Below, piece after piece: positions 26,887 to 36,996 of a stretch of DNA of 64,000 nucleotides. Numbering within the stretch: position 1 is the stretch's first letter; each line of letters starts with the position of its first letter. Source of the DNA: Microbacterium ginsengiterrae (lineage in GTDB: Bacteria; Actinomycetota; Actinomycetes; Actinomycetales; Microbacteriaceae); NCBI RefSeq assembly GCF_014205075.1, contig NZ_JACHMU010000001.1, forward strand, positions 62,001 to 126,000. The letters are read 5' to 3'. Made by a program: the position numbers and the translations under genes. Below the pieces are notes generated by a model. The model was not told the DNA's origin, made no database searches, and worked only from the letters and a program-made list of their open reading frames with translations.

Positions 26887-28299
26887 TCAGACCTTTGAGC
26901 TCTGGGCCGCACTCCGCCGCAGCGCCTCGAGGACCTGCGGGATGATGAGATACACGTTCCCGCAGCCGAGCGTGATGACGTAGTCACCCTCCTGCGCGAC
27001 GGAGGCCGCGTAGTCGGCGGCCTGCTGCCAGTCCGGGACGTAGTGGACGTTTCCCTGATCGGCGAACGCCCCGCTGACGAGCTCTCCGGAGACCCCGGGG
27101 ACGGGATCCTCCCTGGCTCCGTATACATCGAGCATGACGGTGTGATCGGCGTAGGCCTCGAGCACCTCCGCGAACTCGCGGTACATGTGCTGGGTCCGCG
27201 AGTAGGTGTGCGGCTGCTGGATCGCGATGATCCGTCCTTCACCGACGACGCCACGGGCGGCTTCGAGCGCCGCTTTGACCTCGGTCGGGTGGTGGGCGTA
27301 GTCGTCGAAGACACTCACGCCCCGTTCGGTGCCGTGCAGTTCGAAGCGACGCACAGTGCCGGCGAAGCCCTCGACAGCGCGGACCGATTCCTCCAGCGCG
27401 TATCCGAGGGCCAGGAGCACGGCCACCGCGCCGGCCGCATTGATCGCATTGTGCGTGCCGGGGACCGCCAACTGCATGCGGACGGACCGGTCGGCGTGAG
27501 TGATGACGGCTCCGGCCGGTCCAGCGGTCGATACCTCCGAGAGGCGCACATCGGCGTCATCGGCGAGTCCGAACGAGATGACGTTCCGGTGCGACAGACC
27601 GGCGCGCACACGAACGGCACCCGGATCGTCGCTGGAGATGACGACCGCCTCGCGTGCGGCGTCGGCGAATCGGATGAACGCGTCGTGGAATGCGTCCTCC
27701 GACCCGTAGTGATCCAGGTGATCGGGATCGACGTTGGTGATGAGGGCGACCGCGGTGTCGTACAGCAGGAATGTCCCGTCCGACTCGTCGGCCTCGACGA
27801 CGAACAGATCGTCCGCCCCCGACGCACTGGACGTGCCGAGCTGCTCGATCACACCGCCGTTGACGAAGTTCGGGTCGGCACCCAGCGACTGCAGCGCCGT
27901 GACGATCATGCCCGTCGAGGTGGTCTTGCCGTGGGCGCCGGCGACCGAGACGAGCCGCCGCCCGCCGATGAGCCAGTGCAGCGCCTGCGAACGATGGATG
28001 ACGTGCAGGCCGCGCTCCTTCGCGGTGACGAACTCGGGGTTCTCCGGCCAGATCGCCCCCGTGTGCACGACCGTGTCGGCATCACCGAGATGGGCGGCAT
28101 CGTGGCCGACGTGGACCGTCGCCCCCGCGGCCGCCAGCGCGCGCAGAGCGTCACTGTCGGCGCGGTCGGATCCGGACACCCGGATGCCTGCATCGAGGAA
28201 CATCTTCGCCAGCCCGCTCATCCCCGAGCCGCCGATGCCGATGAAATGGGCTGCGGTGATCGACTCCGGGATCGGGAGGGAGAGGTCTGGTCTGATCAT
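26887..28299 (-). CDS. murC: UDP-N-acetylmuramate--L-alanine ligase
   Basis: Adds L-alanine to UDP-MurNAc, the first of the Mur ligase steps. The 470-residue protein has the N-terminal UDP-binding loop [11 protein letters not shown] (21-31), the ATP P-loop GAHGKTTST (121-129), and the central [16 protein letters not shown] region ([11 protein letters not shown]). The C-terminal domain contains [12 protein letters not shown]. All essential residues seem intact. It lies 26 nt after murG and 3 nt before ftsQ. Confidence 0.97.
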   Translation of the reverse strand: MIRPDLSLPIPESITAAHFIGIGGSGMSGLAKMFLDAGIRVSGSDRADSDALRALAAAGATVHVGHDAAHLGDADTVVHTGAIWPENPEFVTAKERGLHVIHRSQALHWLIGGRRLVSVAGAHGKTTSTGMIVTALQSLGADPNFVNGGVIEQLGTSSASGADDLFVVEADESDGTFLLYDTAVALITNVDPDHLDHYGSEDAFHDAFIRFADAAREAVVISSDDPGAVRVRAGLSHRNVISFGLADDADVRLSEVSTAGPAGAVITHADRSVRMQLAVPGTHNAINAAGAVAVLLALGYALEESVRAVEGFAGTVRRFELHGTERGVSVFDDYAHHPTEVKAALEAARGVVGEGRIIAIQQPHTYSRTQHMYREFAEVLEAYADHTVMLDVYGAREDPVPGVSGELVSGAFADQGNVHYVPDWQQAADYAASVAQEGDYVITLGCGNVYLIIPQVLEALRRSAAQSSKV

Positions 28300-28325
28300 G
28301 TCGATTCCATCCTAAATCGCGCGGG

Positions 28326-29405
28326 TCATCGACCGGCGTCGAGCGCGCGGTCGATCATCGCGATGACGTTCTGCGTACCCGTGCGCGTGCCGACGTGCTC
28401 GGCCGCTGCCGCCATGGCCTCCAGCCGAGCACGGTCGCCCAGCAGAGGGATGACCTGCGCACGGACGACGTCTCCGGAGAACCCGGCGTCATCCATGAGG
28501 AGGGCGGCTCCCGCGTCGACGGCCGACGCCGCGTTCAGGCGCTGTTCGCCGTTGCCGACCGCGTAGGGGACGTAGACGGCGGGGATGCCGAGAGCGCTGA
28601 TCTCGCTCACCGTGGCCGATCCGGCACGGGAGACGATCAGGTCCGCCAGGGCGAAGGCGAGGTCCATGCGATCGACGTATCGACGCATGGCGTAACCCGG
28701 TACGCCGGGGTCGACGAGGTCGCTCCGCTCCCCCGTGACGTGGAGCAGCTGCCACCCGGCGGCGAGGACGTCGGCCCAGGAGTCCGCGAGGGCCTCGTTG
28801 AGTCGCTGGGCGCCGAGCGACCCTCCGAAGACGAGCAGCACTGGGCGCGCGGGGTCGAGGTCGAACATCTCCGCGGCCTCGGCGCGCCGCGCCGCACGGT
28901 CGAGGTCGACGATCTCACGGCGCAGGGGCATGCCGACGAGCTCGCCACGCGACAGCGGGGTTCCGGCGAAGGCGATCCCCACCCCGGCGGCGGCGCGGGC
29001 GCCGAGGCGATTGGCGAGTCCGGGCTTCGCGTTCGCCTCGTGGACGACGTACGGGACCCGTTCACGGCGAGCGGCCATGTACGCCGGCGCGGCCGCGTAT
29101 CCGCCGAATCCGATCACGACCTCGACGCGATGGGTGCGGATGTGCGCGCGCACCTGCGCGATCGCCGCGTTGAGGCGAGCGGGGAACCGGACAGCCTGAC
29201 CGTTGATCCGTCGAGGGAAGGGCACCTTGTCGACCGTGAGGAGTTCGTAGCCGCGCGCGGGCACCAGCCGGGATTCCAGGCCCTCCTTCGTCCCGAGGAC
29301 GAGCACGTCCGCGGAAGGGTCGCGGTCGCGAAGGCCGTCGGCGACGGCGAGGAGCGGGTTCACATGGCCGGCGGTGCCACCGCCGGCGAGGAGGTACGAG
29401 GTCAC
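28326..29405 (-). CDS. murG: Undecaprenyl-PP-MurNAc-pentapeptide GlcNAc transferase
   Basis: Transfers GlcNAc from UDP-GlcNAc to lipid I to make lipid II on the inner face of the membrane. The 359-residue GT-B enzyme has the N-terminal glycine-rich loop GGGTAGHVNP (8-17), the GFGGYAAAPAYMAA segment, and the C-terminal nucleotide-sugar site FGGSLGAQRLN, then SRAGSATVSEI. The GTG start overlaps the ftsW stop in a GTGA, so translation is coupled to its natural partner, the lipid II polymerase gene. Confidence 0.97.
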   Translation of the reverse strand: MTSYLLAGGGTAGHVNPLLAVADGLRDRDPSADVLVLGTKEGLESRLVPARGYELLTVDKVPFPRRINGQAVRFPARLNAAIAQVRAHIRTHRVEVVIGFGGYAAAPAYMAARRERVPYVVHEANAKPGLANRLGARAAAGVGIAFAGTPLSRGELVGMPLRREIVDLDRAARRAEAAEMFDLDPARPVLLVFGGSLGAQRLNEALADSWADVLAAGWQLLHVTGERSDLVDPGVPGYAMRRYVDRMDLAFALADLIVSRAGSATVSEISALGIPAVYVPYAVGNGEQRLNAASAVDAGAALLMDDAGFSGDVVRAQVIPLLGDRARLEAMAAAAEHVGTRTGTQNVIAMIDRALDAGR

Positions 29406-30580
29406 CTCGCGACCTTACCCGGCTCAGCCTGGGGAATCGTGCGAGCGAACGCCAGGAGGACGCCGCACGCCAGCAGCACCGCCAACAGCGCAGTGCCGCC
29501 CTGGGACATGAACGGCAGCGGGACGCCCATGACGGGCAGCACGCCGATCACGACACCGATGTTGATGAGAGCCTGTCCGAGGATCCAGACGGTGATGCCT
29601 CCGGCGGCGACCCGGATGAAAGGATCGGGAGTCTTGCGCATCACGTGGAAGGCCCCGACCGCGAAGAACGTGAACAACGCCAGCACCACGAGGCACCCGA
29701 TCAGGCCGAGCTCCTCGCCGACGATCGCGAAGATGAAGTCGTTGGATGCCGCCGGCAGCCAGCCGTACTTCTCCTGCGAGTTGCCGAGACCGAGCCCGAA
29801 GATCCCGCCGTTGGCCATGCCCCACACCGCATGGATCGACTGGTAGCAGTCGTTCTCGTAATTGGTCATGTCGGAGCAGACCGCCGTGATGCGTCGCATC
29901 CGGTCGGGGCTGACGACGGCGAGGGCGATCACGCCGACGATGCCGAGGAGAACGGGGAGGATGAAGAGCCGGAGCTTGACGCCGGCGAAGAAGAGGCAGC
30001 CGAGGAGCACGAGCACGAGCACCATCGCCGTGCCGAGGTCATGGCCTGCCATGACCGTGGCGAAGACCAGGAGGCCGACCGGGATCACCGGGATGAACAC
30101 GTGCCGCCAGATGCCGAGCAGGGCGCGCTTGCGCAGCAGCACGTAGGCGATCCACAGTGCGAGGGCGAGTTTGAGGAACTCGGAGGGCTGCACGGTCGAG
30201 CCGGCCAGTCGGATCCAGTTGCGGTTGCCGCCGTCCTCCACGCCCAGAGGGGTGAACACGAGAAGCTGCATGAGGAGCGCCGCGATCAGCGCGGGCCACG
30301 CCATCCGCTTGAGGAATGCGATCGGCAAGCGGCTCACCAGGAACATCAGCGGGATGCCGACCGCCGCGAACATGCTCTGCTTCAGCGCCGTGTCCATGAC
30401 GCCGGACTCCTGAGCGCTGGTCGCGGAGATGACCATGACGATGCCGAACACCGTCAGCAACAGGGCGGTGGAGGCGATCAGCAGGAACTCGCTGGAGGGC
30501 GGCGTGAAGATCCGCCCGAGCGAGACGCGTGCGGCGAGTCCGGCCGGGTCAGATCGAGGAGGGCGAGCCACCTGCGTCAT
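29402..30580 (-). CDS. ftsW: Septal peptidoglycan glycosyltransferase FtsW
   Basis: A SEDS-family glycosyltransferase that polymerises lipid II at the septum with FtsI. From the ATG at 30580 it has 392 residues and about ten helices. Motifs include WIRLAGSTVQPSEFLKLAL, with the conserved Pro-Ser-Glu, a large extracytoplasmic loop (about 250-300, including the NGGIFGLGLGNSQEKYGWLP region), and the late MGVPLPFMSQGGTALL motif. Its start lies 32 nt inside the murD gene. Two cysteines in the large loop (AVCSD and NDCYQ) could form a disulfide. Confidence 0.95.
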   Translation of the reverse strand: MTQVARPPRSDPAGLAARVSLGRIFTPPSSEFLLIASTALLLTVFGIVMVISATSAQESGVMDTALKQSMFAAVGIPLMFLVSRLPIAFLKRMAWPALIAALLMQLLVFTPLGVEDGGNRNWIRLAGSTVQPSEFLKLALALWIAYVLLRKRALLGIWRHVFIPVIPVGLLVFATVMAGHDLGTAMVLVLVLLGCLFFAGVKLRLFILPVLLGIVGVIALAVVSPDRMRRITAVCSDMTNYENDCYQSIHAVWGMANGGIFGLGLGNSQEKYGWLPAASNDFIFAIVGEELGLIGCLVVLALFTFFAVGAFHVMRKTPDPFIRVAAGGITVWILGQALINIGVVIGVLPVMGVPLPFMSQGGTALLAVLLACGVLLAFARTIPQAEPGKVAR

Positions 30581-32078
30581 CGGCGCTCCCCCTGTCGATC
30601 CAGCTCCGCACCGCCTCGGCGAAGCGGCGACCTCGATCCGCGTAGCCGGTGAACTGATCGAAGGATGCCGCTGCGGGAGCCAGCAGGACAGTGCTCCCGT
30701 CAGTGACGATTCCTGCGGCGATCTCCACCACACGGGTCATGACATCTTCAGTCTCGCCAGAGACGACCTCATACACCTGCACGTCGGGCGCGTGTCGCGC
30801 GAATGCCGCGAGCACCTCGCCGCGTTCGGCACCGATGACCACCGCGGCGCTGGCCGAACGGCCTGCGTCGCCCACCAGTCCGGAGAGGTCGACACCCTTC
30901 AGGTCCCCTCCGACGATCCACACCGCGCCGGGGTAGGCGCGCAGTGACGACGCCGCGGCGTGCGGATTCGTCGCCTTCGAATCGTCGATCCACGTCACGC
31001 CGTCATGGCGCGCGATCACCTGGATGCGGTGAGCATCGAGGCTGAACGACTGGAGCGCGCGACGGATCGCGGCGGGCTCGGTGCCGATCGCACGGGACAG
31101 CGCGCTGGCGGCGAGGATGTTCTGCACGATGTGCGGTGCGGCGAGACCGACCTGGGCGAGGTCGTCGATCGTCGTCAGCTCGAGGGCGCTGTTGCGCCGG
31201 TCGTCCAGGAAGGCCCGGTCGGCGAGGATGCCGTCAACGACCCCGAGGTCGCTCGGTCCTGGTGTGCCGAGATCGAAGCCGATCGCGCGAGCACCCTCCA
31301 TGACCTCGGCGTCCTCGACCATCTCGCGGGTGGCGATGTCGGCCTTGTTGTAGACGCACGCGACCCGCGTGTTGCGATAGACGATCGCCTTCGCGGCGCG
31401 ATAAGCGGCCGCGCTGCCGTGCCAGACGAGGTGATCATCGGCGAGATTCAGACACACAGAGGAATGCGGTACCAGCTGCCCGGCCGGAGCACTCTGCCCG
31501 ATGTACCACAGCTGGTGGCTGGAGAGCTCGACGACGAGCACGTCGAACCCGGACGGGTCGCGCACCGCATCAAGGACGGGGACGCCGATGTTCCCGCACG
31601 GGGCAGCGCGCAGTCCGCCTTCGACGAGCATCGTCGCTGTGAGCTGCGTCGTGGTGGTCTTGCCGTTCGTCCCGGTGATCAGGACCCAGTCCGCTGGCGT
31701 TCCGTCCGCTCGCACGACCTTGTCGCGCACACGCCAGGCGAGCTCGACGTCGCCCCACAGCGCGATCTCCTGTTCCTGCACCCACCGGATGACCGGGTGC
31801 GATGGTGGGAAGCCCGGCGAGGCGACGACCACGTCGGGTGCGAAGTCGATGAGGTCCTGCGGAACCTCGTCCAGGTCGTCGAGCACGAGGCGTGCGCCGA
31901 TGACCGGGATGAGACGCTCGTACTCGTCCGAGGCGGACGCACTGAGCACGAGCACCTCTGCGCCCAGTTCGGTCAGTGTGTCGGCGGCCGAGAACCCCGT
32001 GACCGAGAGCCCGAGCACGGCGACGCGCAGACCTTTCCAGTCGGCGTGCCAGCTCGTCAGCGAATCGAGGCGTGTCAT
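30549..32078 (-). CDS. murD: UDP-N-acetylmuramoyl-L-alanine--D-glutamate ligase
   Basis: Adds D-glutamate to UDP-MurNAc-L-Ala. The 509-residue protein has the N-terminal Rossmann-like UDP-binding domain (VAVLGLSVTGFSAADTL), the ATP loop TGTNGKTTTTQL, and the C-terminal segment WIDDSKATNPHAAASSL, which is diagnostic for MurD. The ATG at 32078 overlaps the mraY stop (ATGA); an ATG five codons upstream is also in frame but lies inside mraY. It is somewhat longer than the E. coli enzyme, which is common in actinobacteria. Confidence 0.96.
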   Translation of the reverse strand: MTRLDSLTSWHADWKGLRVAVLGLSVTGFSAADTLTELGAEVLVLSASASDEYERLIPVIGARLVLDDLDEVPQDLIDFAPDVVVASPGFPPSHPVIRWVQEQEIALWGDVELAWRVRDKVVRADGTPADWVLITGTNGKTTTTQLTATMLVEGGLRAAPCGNIGVPVLDAVRDPSGFDVLVVELSSHQLWYIGQSAPAGQLVPHSSVCLNLADDHLVWHGSAAAYRAAKAIVYRNTRVACVYNKADIATREMVEDAEVMEGARAIGFDLGTPGPSDLGVVDGILADRAFLDDRRNSALELTTIDDLAQVGLAAPHIVQNILAASALSRAIGTEPAAIRRALQSFSLDAHRIQVIARHDGVTWIDDSKATNPHAAASSLRAYPGAVWIVGGDLKGVDLSGLVGDAGRSASAAVVIGAERGEVLAAFARHAPDVQVYEVVSGETEDVMTRVVEIAAGIVTDGSTVLLAPAAASFDQFTGYADRGRRFAEAVRSWIDRGSADDAGGSPSSI

Positions 32079-33184
32079 ATCAGGGTCAACCATTCGACGT
32101 AGAACAGCCCGACCGCGGCGACGGCGAGAAGGCCGGCGATGATCCACAGTCGGACGACGATCGTCACCTCCGGCCAACCCCGCATCTCGAGGTGGTGGTG
32201 GAACGGGCTCATGAGGAACAGGCGCTTGCCCCGGGTGATCTTGAAGTAGGCCCGCTGCAGGATCACGGAACCGGAGGAGAGCACGAAGATGCCGGCGATG
32301 ATGAACAGCAGCAGTTCGGTGCGAGTGAGGATGGCCATCGCGGTGATGACGCCGCCGATGGCCATGGACCCGACGTCGCCCATGAAGACCTTCGCCTTGG
32401 GCGCGTTCCACCACAGGAATCCGATCAGGCCGGCCGCGAAGGACGCGGCGATGATCGCGAGGTTGAACGGATCGCGCACCTCGTAGCAGGCGTCGAGGGC
32501 GCCGGGATCGACCCCTGTCCCCGCGCAGGACTGCTTGAACTGCCAGAACGCGATGAGGCTGTACGCACCGACGACGAAGACCCCGGCGCCGGCGGCGAGT
32601 CCGTCGAGACCGTCGGTGAGATTGACACTGTTGGATGTCGCGATCCCGATGACGGCGATCCAGATCAGGTAGACGATCCAGCCGATGACGACGCCGAACG
32701 CGAAGAGGTTGAGCCAGGAGATGTCGCGGAACAGCGAGATCGACCCGCTCGCCGGGGTCTGACCGAACTGGTTGGGGAAGTTCAGGGCGACGACGCCGAA
32801 CGGCACCATCACGACGAGCTGACCGATGACCTTGCGCCAGCCGGACAGTCCGAGGCTCCGCTGGGATCGGACCTTCATGTAATCGTCAATGAAGCCCACC
32901 GCGCCGAAGCCGACCATCAGCCACAGCACGAGGATCGCTGACAGCGCCGGTGTGGTCCCCCCGGCGTAGACGCCGGTGAAGTATCCGACGATCGTGCCGA
33001 CGATGAAGATGACTCCACCCATGGTCGGGGTGCCGCGCTTGGCCTCGTGGCTCGGATTGGCGATGTCCTCGGGCGTGCGGATGACCTGCCCCCATCCCCA
33101 GCGACGGAACAGCCGGAGGAAGACGGGAGTGAGGAAGAGGGTGAAGGCGAGCGATATCGCAGCCGCCATGAGGAGTGATCTCAC
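32075..33184 (-). CDS. mraY: Phospho-N-acetylmuramoyl-pentapeptide transferase
   Basis: Makes lipid I by transferring phospho-MurNAc-pentapeptide to undecaprenyl phosphate in the membrane. From the GTG at 33184, which overlaps the murF stop (GTGA), the product has 369 residues and ten helices. The catalytic signatures are FIDDYMKVRSQRSLGLSG, NSVNLTDGLDGLAAG and KVFMGDVGS, with PFHHHLEMRGWPE near the C-terminus. All conserved aspartates and the HHH loop are present. Confidence 0.97.
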   Translation of the reverse strand: MRSLLMAAAISLAFTLFLTPVFLRLFRRWGWGQVIRTPEDIANPSHEAKRGTPTMGGVIFIVGTIVGYFTGVYAGGTTPALSAILVLWLMVGFGAVGFIDDYMKVRSQRSLGLSGWRKVIGQLVVMVPFGVVALNFPNQFGQTPASGSISLFRDISWLNLFAFGVVIGWIVYLIWIAVIGIATSNSVNLTDGLDGLAAGAGVFVVGAYSLIAFWQFKQSCAGTGVDPGALDACYEVRDPFNLAIIAASFAAGLIGFLWWNAPKAKVFMGDVGSMAIGGVITAMAILTRTELLLFIIAGIFVLSSGSVILQRAYFKITRGKRLFLMSPFHHHLEMRGWPEVTIVVRLWIIAGLLAVAAVGLFYVEWLTLI

Positions 33185-34593
33185 GAGAACAATTCTCCCA
33201 GACGATCGCCGAGATGCCGGAGCCCCACGGAATTGGACGATTTCACGAGCACGCGGTCGCCGTCGCGCAGCTCTGTGCGCAGGTACTCGAACGCGGCCTC
33301 CTGATCGGGCAGGTGGACCGCTTCGCTGTCCCACGACCCTTCACCCACGGCGGCGAGGTACAGCCTCCGCGCCTCAGGGCCGACGACGACGATCCGCCGG
33401 ATGTTGAGTCGGACGGCGAGCAGTCCGATGCGGTCGTGCTCCTCCCCCGCACTGTCGCCGAGTTCGCTCATCGCGCCGAGGACGGCGACGGTGCGCTCAT
33501 CGGGACCGGTGATCTGCGCGAGCGTGCGCAGGGCTGCGGCCATCGAATCGGGGCTCGCGTTGTAGGCGTCGTTGATGATGCGCACGCGGTCGCTGCCCAT
33601 CGGCTGCATCCGCCATCGTTCGGCGACCTCGACGGTCTCGATGCGCGCGATCGCCACCTCCGCCGGCACACCGAGCACGCGCGCAGCGGCGATCGCGGCC
33701 AGTGCGTTGGAGATGTGGTGGGCGCCGAGGACCTGCAGATGGAGCGGGAACGATTCGCCTGCGACCGTGATGGTCGCTCTGGTGCCGTCGGCGGCGACCT
33801 GGATGCCGGATGCGCGCACCTCGGCATCCGCGCCCTGGCCGAAACCGATGACGTTCATCCCGCGGTCGTGCGCGATCTCCCTCATCGCCCAGACGCGGGG
33901 GTCGTCGGCGTTGAGGATGGCTGTTCCCCCTGGCCGTGCGGCGGCGATCAGCTCAGCCTTCGCCTTCGCCGTCGCCTCGATGCCTCCGAACCCTCCGGCG
34001 TGCGCCAGCCCCACCATGAGGACCACGGCGACGTCGGGCTCGACGAGGCCGGCGAGGTGTGCGATGCTCCCCGGTCCCGCTGCGCCGAACTCGCTGACGA
34101 GGTAGCGGGTGCTCTCGGTGACGCGGAGCATCGTGACGGGAGCGCCGACTTCGTTGTTGTAGGAATTGATCGGCGCGACCGTCTCTCCCTCTTCCTGCAG
34201 GACGCGGTGCAGAAGGTTCTTCGTCGTCGTCTTGCCGTTGGAGCCGGTGATGCCGACGATCTTCAGGTCGCCCGCTGCTCTGACCTTGGCGACGACCGCT
34301 CTGGCCAGTGCACCGAGAGCGGCGACGGCATCCGGCACGACGATCTGCGACACCGGAGCGTCGACGACGTGCTCGACGATCGCGAGGACGGCACCCGCTT
34401 CGACCGCTGCGCCGACGAACCGGTGGCCGTCGGTCTCCGCGCCGGGTTTGGCGACGAAGATCCCTCCTGCGCGCATGTTCCGCGAGTCGGTGTCCACGAC
34501 GCCGTCGGCGACGGTCTGGGCGGTGTCGGTACCGGCGACACGCAGATCACCACCGGTGACGGCGGCGATCTCGGCGAACGACAGAGCGATCAT
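33181..34593 (-). CDS. murF: UDP-MurNAc-tripeptide--D-Ala-D-Ala ligase
   Basis: Adds D-Ala-D-Ala to UDP-MurNAc-tripeptide, completing the pentapeptide precursor. The 470-residue protein has the N-terminal DTDSRNMRAGGIFVAKPG motif (binding UDP), the ATP loop GITGSNGKTTTKNLL, and the C-terminal INDAYNASPDSMAAALR, all typical of MurF. It follows ftsI directly; murE, which in many bacteria lies between ftsI and murF, is absent. The ribosome site is GGAGA. Confidence 0.96.
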   Translation of the reverse strand: MIALSFAEIAAVTGGDLRVAGTDTAQTVADGVVDTDSRNMRAGGIFVAKPGAETDGHRFVGAAVEAGAVLAIVEHVVDAPVSQIVVPDAVAALGALARAVVAKVRAAGDLKIVGITGSNGKTTTKNLLHRVLQEEGETVAPINSYNNEVGAPVTMLRVTESTRYLVSEFGAAGPGSIAHLAGLVEPDVAVVLMVGLAHAGGFGGIEATAKAKAELIAAARPGGTAILNADDPRVWAMREIAHDRGMNVIGFGQGADAEVRASGIQVAADGTRATITVAGESFPLHLQVLGAHHISNALAAIAAARVLGVPAEVAIARIETVEVAERWRMQPMGSDRVRIINDAYNASPDSMAAALRTLAQITGPDERTVAVLGAMSELGDSAGEEHDRIGLLAVRLNIRRIVVVGPEARRLYLAAVGEGSWDSEAVHLPDQEAAFEYLRTELRDGDRVLVKSSNSVGLRHLGDRLGELFS

Positions 34594-34621
34594 GACATCT
34601 CCATGCGCGGCGGAACGCCGG

Positions 34622-36400
34622 CTAGTTGTACTTCGGGAGCAGCTCGTCCATCGGGGTGGTGGACGGCGAGACGCGGTAGGTCTTCAGGACCTGGGTCATC
34701 GCCTTCTGGAAAGCAGGAGCTGTCGCTGCGGACGATACAACCTTAGTCGGCTCGTCCAGAGTTACCACCACGACGTACTGCGGGTCATCGACCGGCGCGA
34801 AGCCGACCATGCTGGTGAAGTACTTCCCGGCGATGTATCCGCCGCCGTCGGCCTTCTGTGCGGTACCGGTCTTGGTCGCCACCCGGTAACCCGGGACTTC
34901 GATCTGCTGGCTCAGACCGCCCTGCACCGACACGTTCTCCAGCATCCGCGTCACCTCAGCGGCGGTCTTCTCGGAGATGATCTGTTCCCGGTGCGGTGCG
35001 GGTGGCGTCACCACGTCGCCCTCTCCGGTCGTGCACGACTCCAGCAGGGAGAGATCGATCTTCTCTCCTCCGTTGGCGATCGCCTGGTACGCGCCGGCCA
35101 CCTGGGGCGCCGTCACCGTGAACGCCTGACCGAACGTCGTGGCGTACAGCGTCTGGCTGTCCCAGTTCTCGGGCGCGTGGACGACACCGCCCTCTTCGCG
35201 GGGGAAGGAGATCGTCTTGTCGCCGACCCCGAACTTCTGCATGTACTCGAAGCGCGTCTGCGAATCGATCGTGGTTCCGATCTTGGACAGCGCGACGTTG
35301 GACGAGTCGATGAGCGCCCCGGCGATCGTGTACTGATAGGTGTCGTGCCGGAAGGGGTCGTTGATGACGGCTCCATTGGGGAAGGTCTCCCGGCCGGCGG
35401 CGGAGATGGTGGTCTTCATGTCCACGGCGCCGGTGTCCAGCGCGGCCGCCGCAGTGATGGCCTTGAACGTCGAGCCCGGTTCGAATGTCGTGCCGAACAC
35501 GCGCGTCCCCCAGTCGTCGGGCGATGATGCGTCCAGGTCGTTGGGGTCGAGGGACGGCCATTCCGCGGCCGCGCGGATCTTGCCCGTCGCCACCTCGACG
35601 ACCGTGACCGTTCCCGCCTTCGCCGCCTGCTTCTGCGCCTCCTCGGCGATCATCTGCTGGAGGTACCACTGCAGATCGCTGTTGATCGTCAGCTGGACCG
35701 TGCCGCCGTCGACGGCATCCACCGTCCGTTCGCTCCCGGGGATGACGACCCCGTCCTTGCCGCGGAGGTAGGTGCGCTCCCCGCTCGTCGGCGCGAGGCA
35801 CTCGGCGTTCATCTGCTCGACGCCGGCCTGCCCCTCACCGGCGTTGTCGACATACCCGACGACGTTTCCGGCGACGGCACCGTTCGGATAGACCCGAGTC
35901 TCGCGTGGCTTCGCGGCGAGGTACACGAGGCCGAGATCGCGCAGTTCAAGATACTTCTCGGTGCTCAGTCCGTTCGCGAGTTGGTAGTACTGCGAGTGAG
36001 GGTTCTCCTCGAGATTGGCGGCGACAGCCGCGCGAAGCTTGTCGGCGTCCTGTCCGACGATCTCCGCGATCCTTTCGGCGGCCTCGTGCCACGAGACCTT
36101 CGGCGGACGGTCCTCGTCGCTCTCGAGCTGCATGATCAGGCTCGGGCTCAGCTGGGCGTCGTAGACCTTGACGCTGGAGGCGAGGGTGATGCCGTTCGCA
36201 TCGACGATCGATCCGCGGTCGCCGTGGATGGTCTCGGTGCTTCCCAGGTTTCCCACGTGAAGCGAGTCCTCGACGTGCTCGTTGGCGCTGACCACCTGGA
36301 TGTCGACGAGTCGGACGACGAAGGCGGAGAGGACGGCGAGGATCACCGCGAGGGCGACGACGGTTCGGCGGCGCGGGCCGCGCGTTGCTCGTGTCGTCAT
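34622..36400 (-). CDS. ftsI: Septal penicillin-binding protein (FtsI/PBP3, class B)
   Basis: A monofunctional transpeptidase that cross-links septal peptidoglycan with FtsW. The 592-residue protein has a short basic N-terminus, one transmembrane helix (about 12-33), a PBP dimerisation domain (about 50-230), and the transpeptidase domain. The active site is complete: STFK (nucleophile serine), SSN in IDSSNVALSKIG, and KTGTAQ. There is no PASTA domain at the C-terminus. It lies 17 nt after ftsL and 28 nt before murF. Confidence 0.97.
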   Translation of the reverse strand: MTTRATRGPRRRTVVALAVILAVLSAFVVRLVDIQVVSANEHVEDSLHVGNLGSTETIHGDRGSIVDANGITLASSVKVYDAQLSPSLIMQLESDEDRPPKVSWHEAAERIAEIVGQDADKLRAAVAANLEENPHSQYYQLANGLSTEKYLELRDLGLVYLAAKPRETRVYPNGAVAGNVVGYVDNAGEGQAGVEQMNAECLAPTSGERTYLRGKDGVVIPGSERTVDAVDGGTVQLTINSDLQWYLQQMIAEEAQKQAAKAGTVTVVEVATGKIRAAAEWPSLDPNDLDASSPDDWGTRVFGTTFEPGSTFKAITAAAALDTGAVDMKTTISAAGRETFPNGAVINDPFRHDTYQYTIAGALIDSSNVALSKIGTTIDSQTRFEYMQKFGVGDKTISFPREEGGVVHAPENWDSQTLYATTFGQAFTVTAPQVAGAYQAIANGGEKIDLSLLESCTTGEGDVVTPPAPHREQIISEKTAAEVTRMLENVSVQGGLSQQIEVPGYRVATKTGTAQKADGGGYIAGKYFTSMVGFAPVDDPQYVVVVTLDEPTKVVSSAATAPAFQKAMTQVLKTYRVSPSTTPMDELLPKYN

Positions 36401-36417
36401 GCTGCTCTCCGTGTCTG

Positions 36418-36996
36418 TCAGCGGGTGGTCGGGCTCGGCAGCCCGTCTGTGATGGGCGGCGGGAGATCGGGGCCTCGCGCCCCTCCGGCCCTGTCGCCCA
36501 CGTTCTCCTGTGCGGCTGCTGCGGCCTCCTCGTCTGTGAGGAGTGCGTTCTGCACCGCACCGCTTCCGGTCGGGTCGATCGTCGAGCGCCCGTCGGCTTC
36601 TTTGTTCGCACCGAGGATCGCCGCGTCACTGAGCCGGAGGTAGGACGCGGAGCCCGCGACGACCATTCCGAGATCCGCTGCCTTCGTCGCGAGCAACTGA
36701 GGCGAGGCGATCCCGGCGAGGTCGTCCTGCAGCGCACTGGTCTGCAGGTTCAGCTCGCGCTGCTGCGACGTGAGATCGGCGAGGACGAACGAGTCGTGCG
36801 TGATGGCCAGGGAGAGACCGATCTGCGCGACGGCGATCGTTGCCGCGCCGCCGAGGGCGATCAGCGCGTAGGCGAGCTTCGGGCGACGGCGCGGCGCAGG
36901 AGCCGTGACCGGCCGGAGAGGCCGCTCGGTCCGGGGAGGGGTGCTCTTCTCCGGCTGGATGCTCGGCCGCATCGCTGCGGCGGTGGCGCTGCTCAT
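36418..36996 (-). CDS. ftsL: FtsL-like cell division protein
   Basis: A bitopic divisome protein of 192 residues. A basic, Pro-rich cytoplasmic tail (1-40) is followed by one transmembrane helix (about 41-64), a predicted coiled coil (about 70-95, [19 protein letters not shown]), and a segment [19 protein letters not shown] typical of FtsL in this order. The C-terminal Ala/Pro-rich tail (about 125-192) is longer than in E. coli. Its ATG overlaps the rsmH stop (ATGA). Sequence similarity in FtsL is weak, so the call depends on topology and position between rsmH and ftsI. Confidence 0.88.
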   Translation of the reverse strand: MSSATAAAMRPSIQPEKSTPPRTERPLRPVTAPAPRRRPKLAYALIALGGAATIAVAQIGLSLAITHDSFVLADLTSQQRELNLQTSALQDDLAGIASPQLLATKAADLGMVVAGSASYLRLSDAAILGANKEADGRSTIDPTGSGAVQNALLTDEEAAAAAQENVGDRAGGARGPDLPPPITDGLPSPTTR

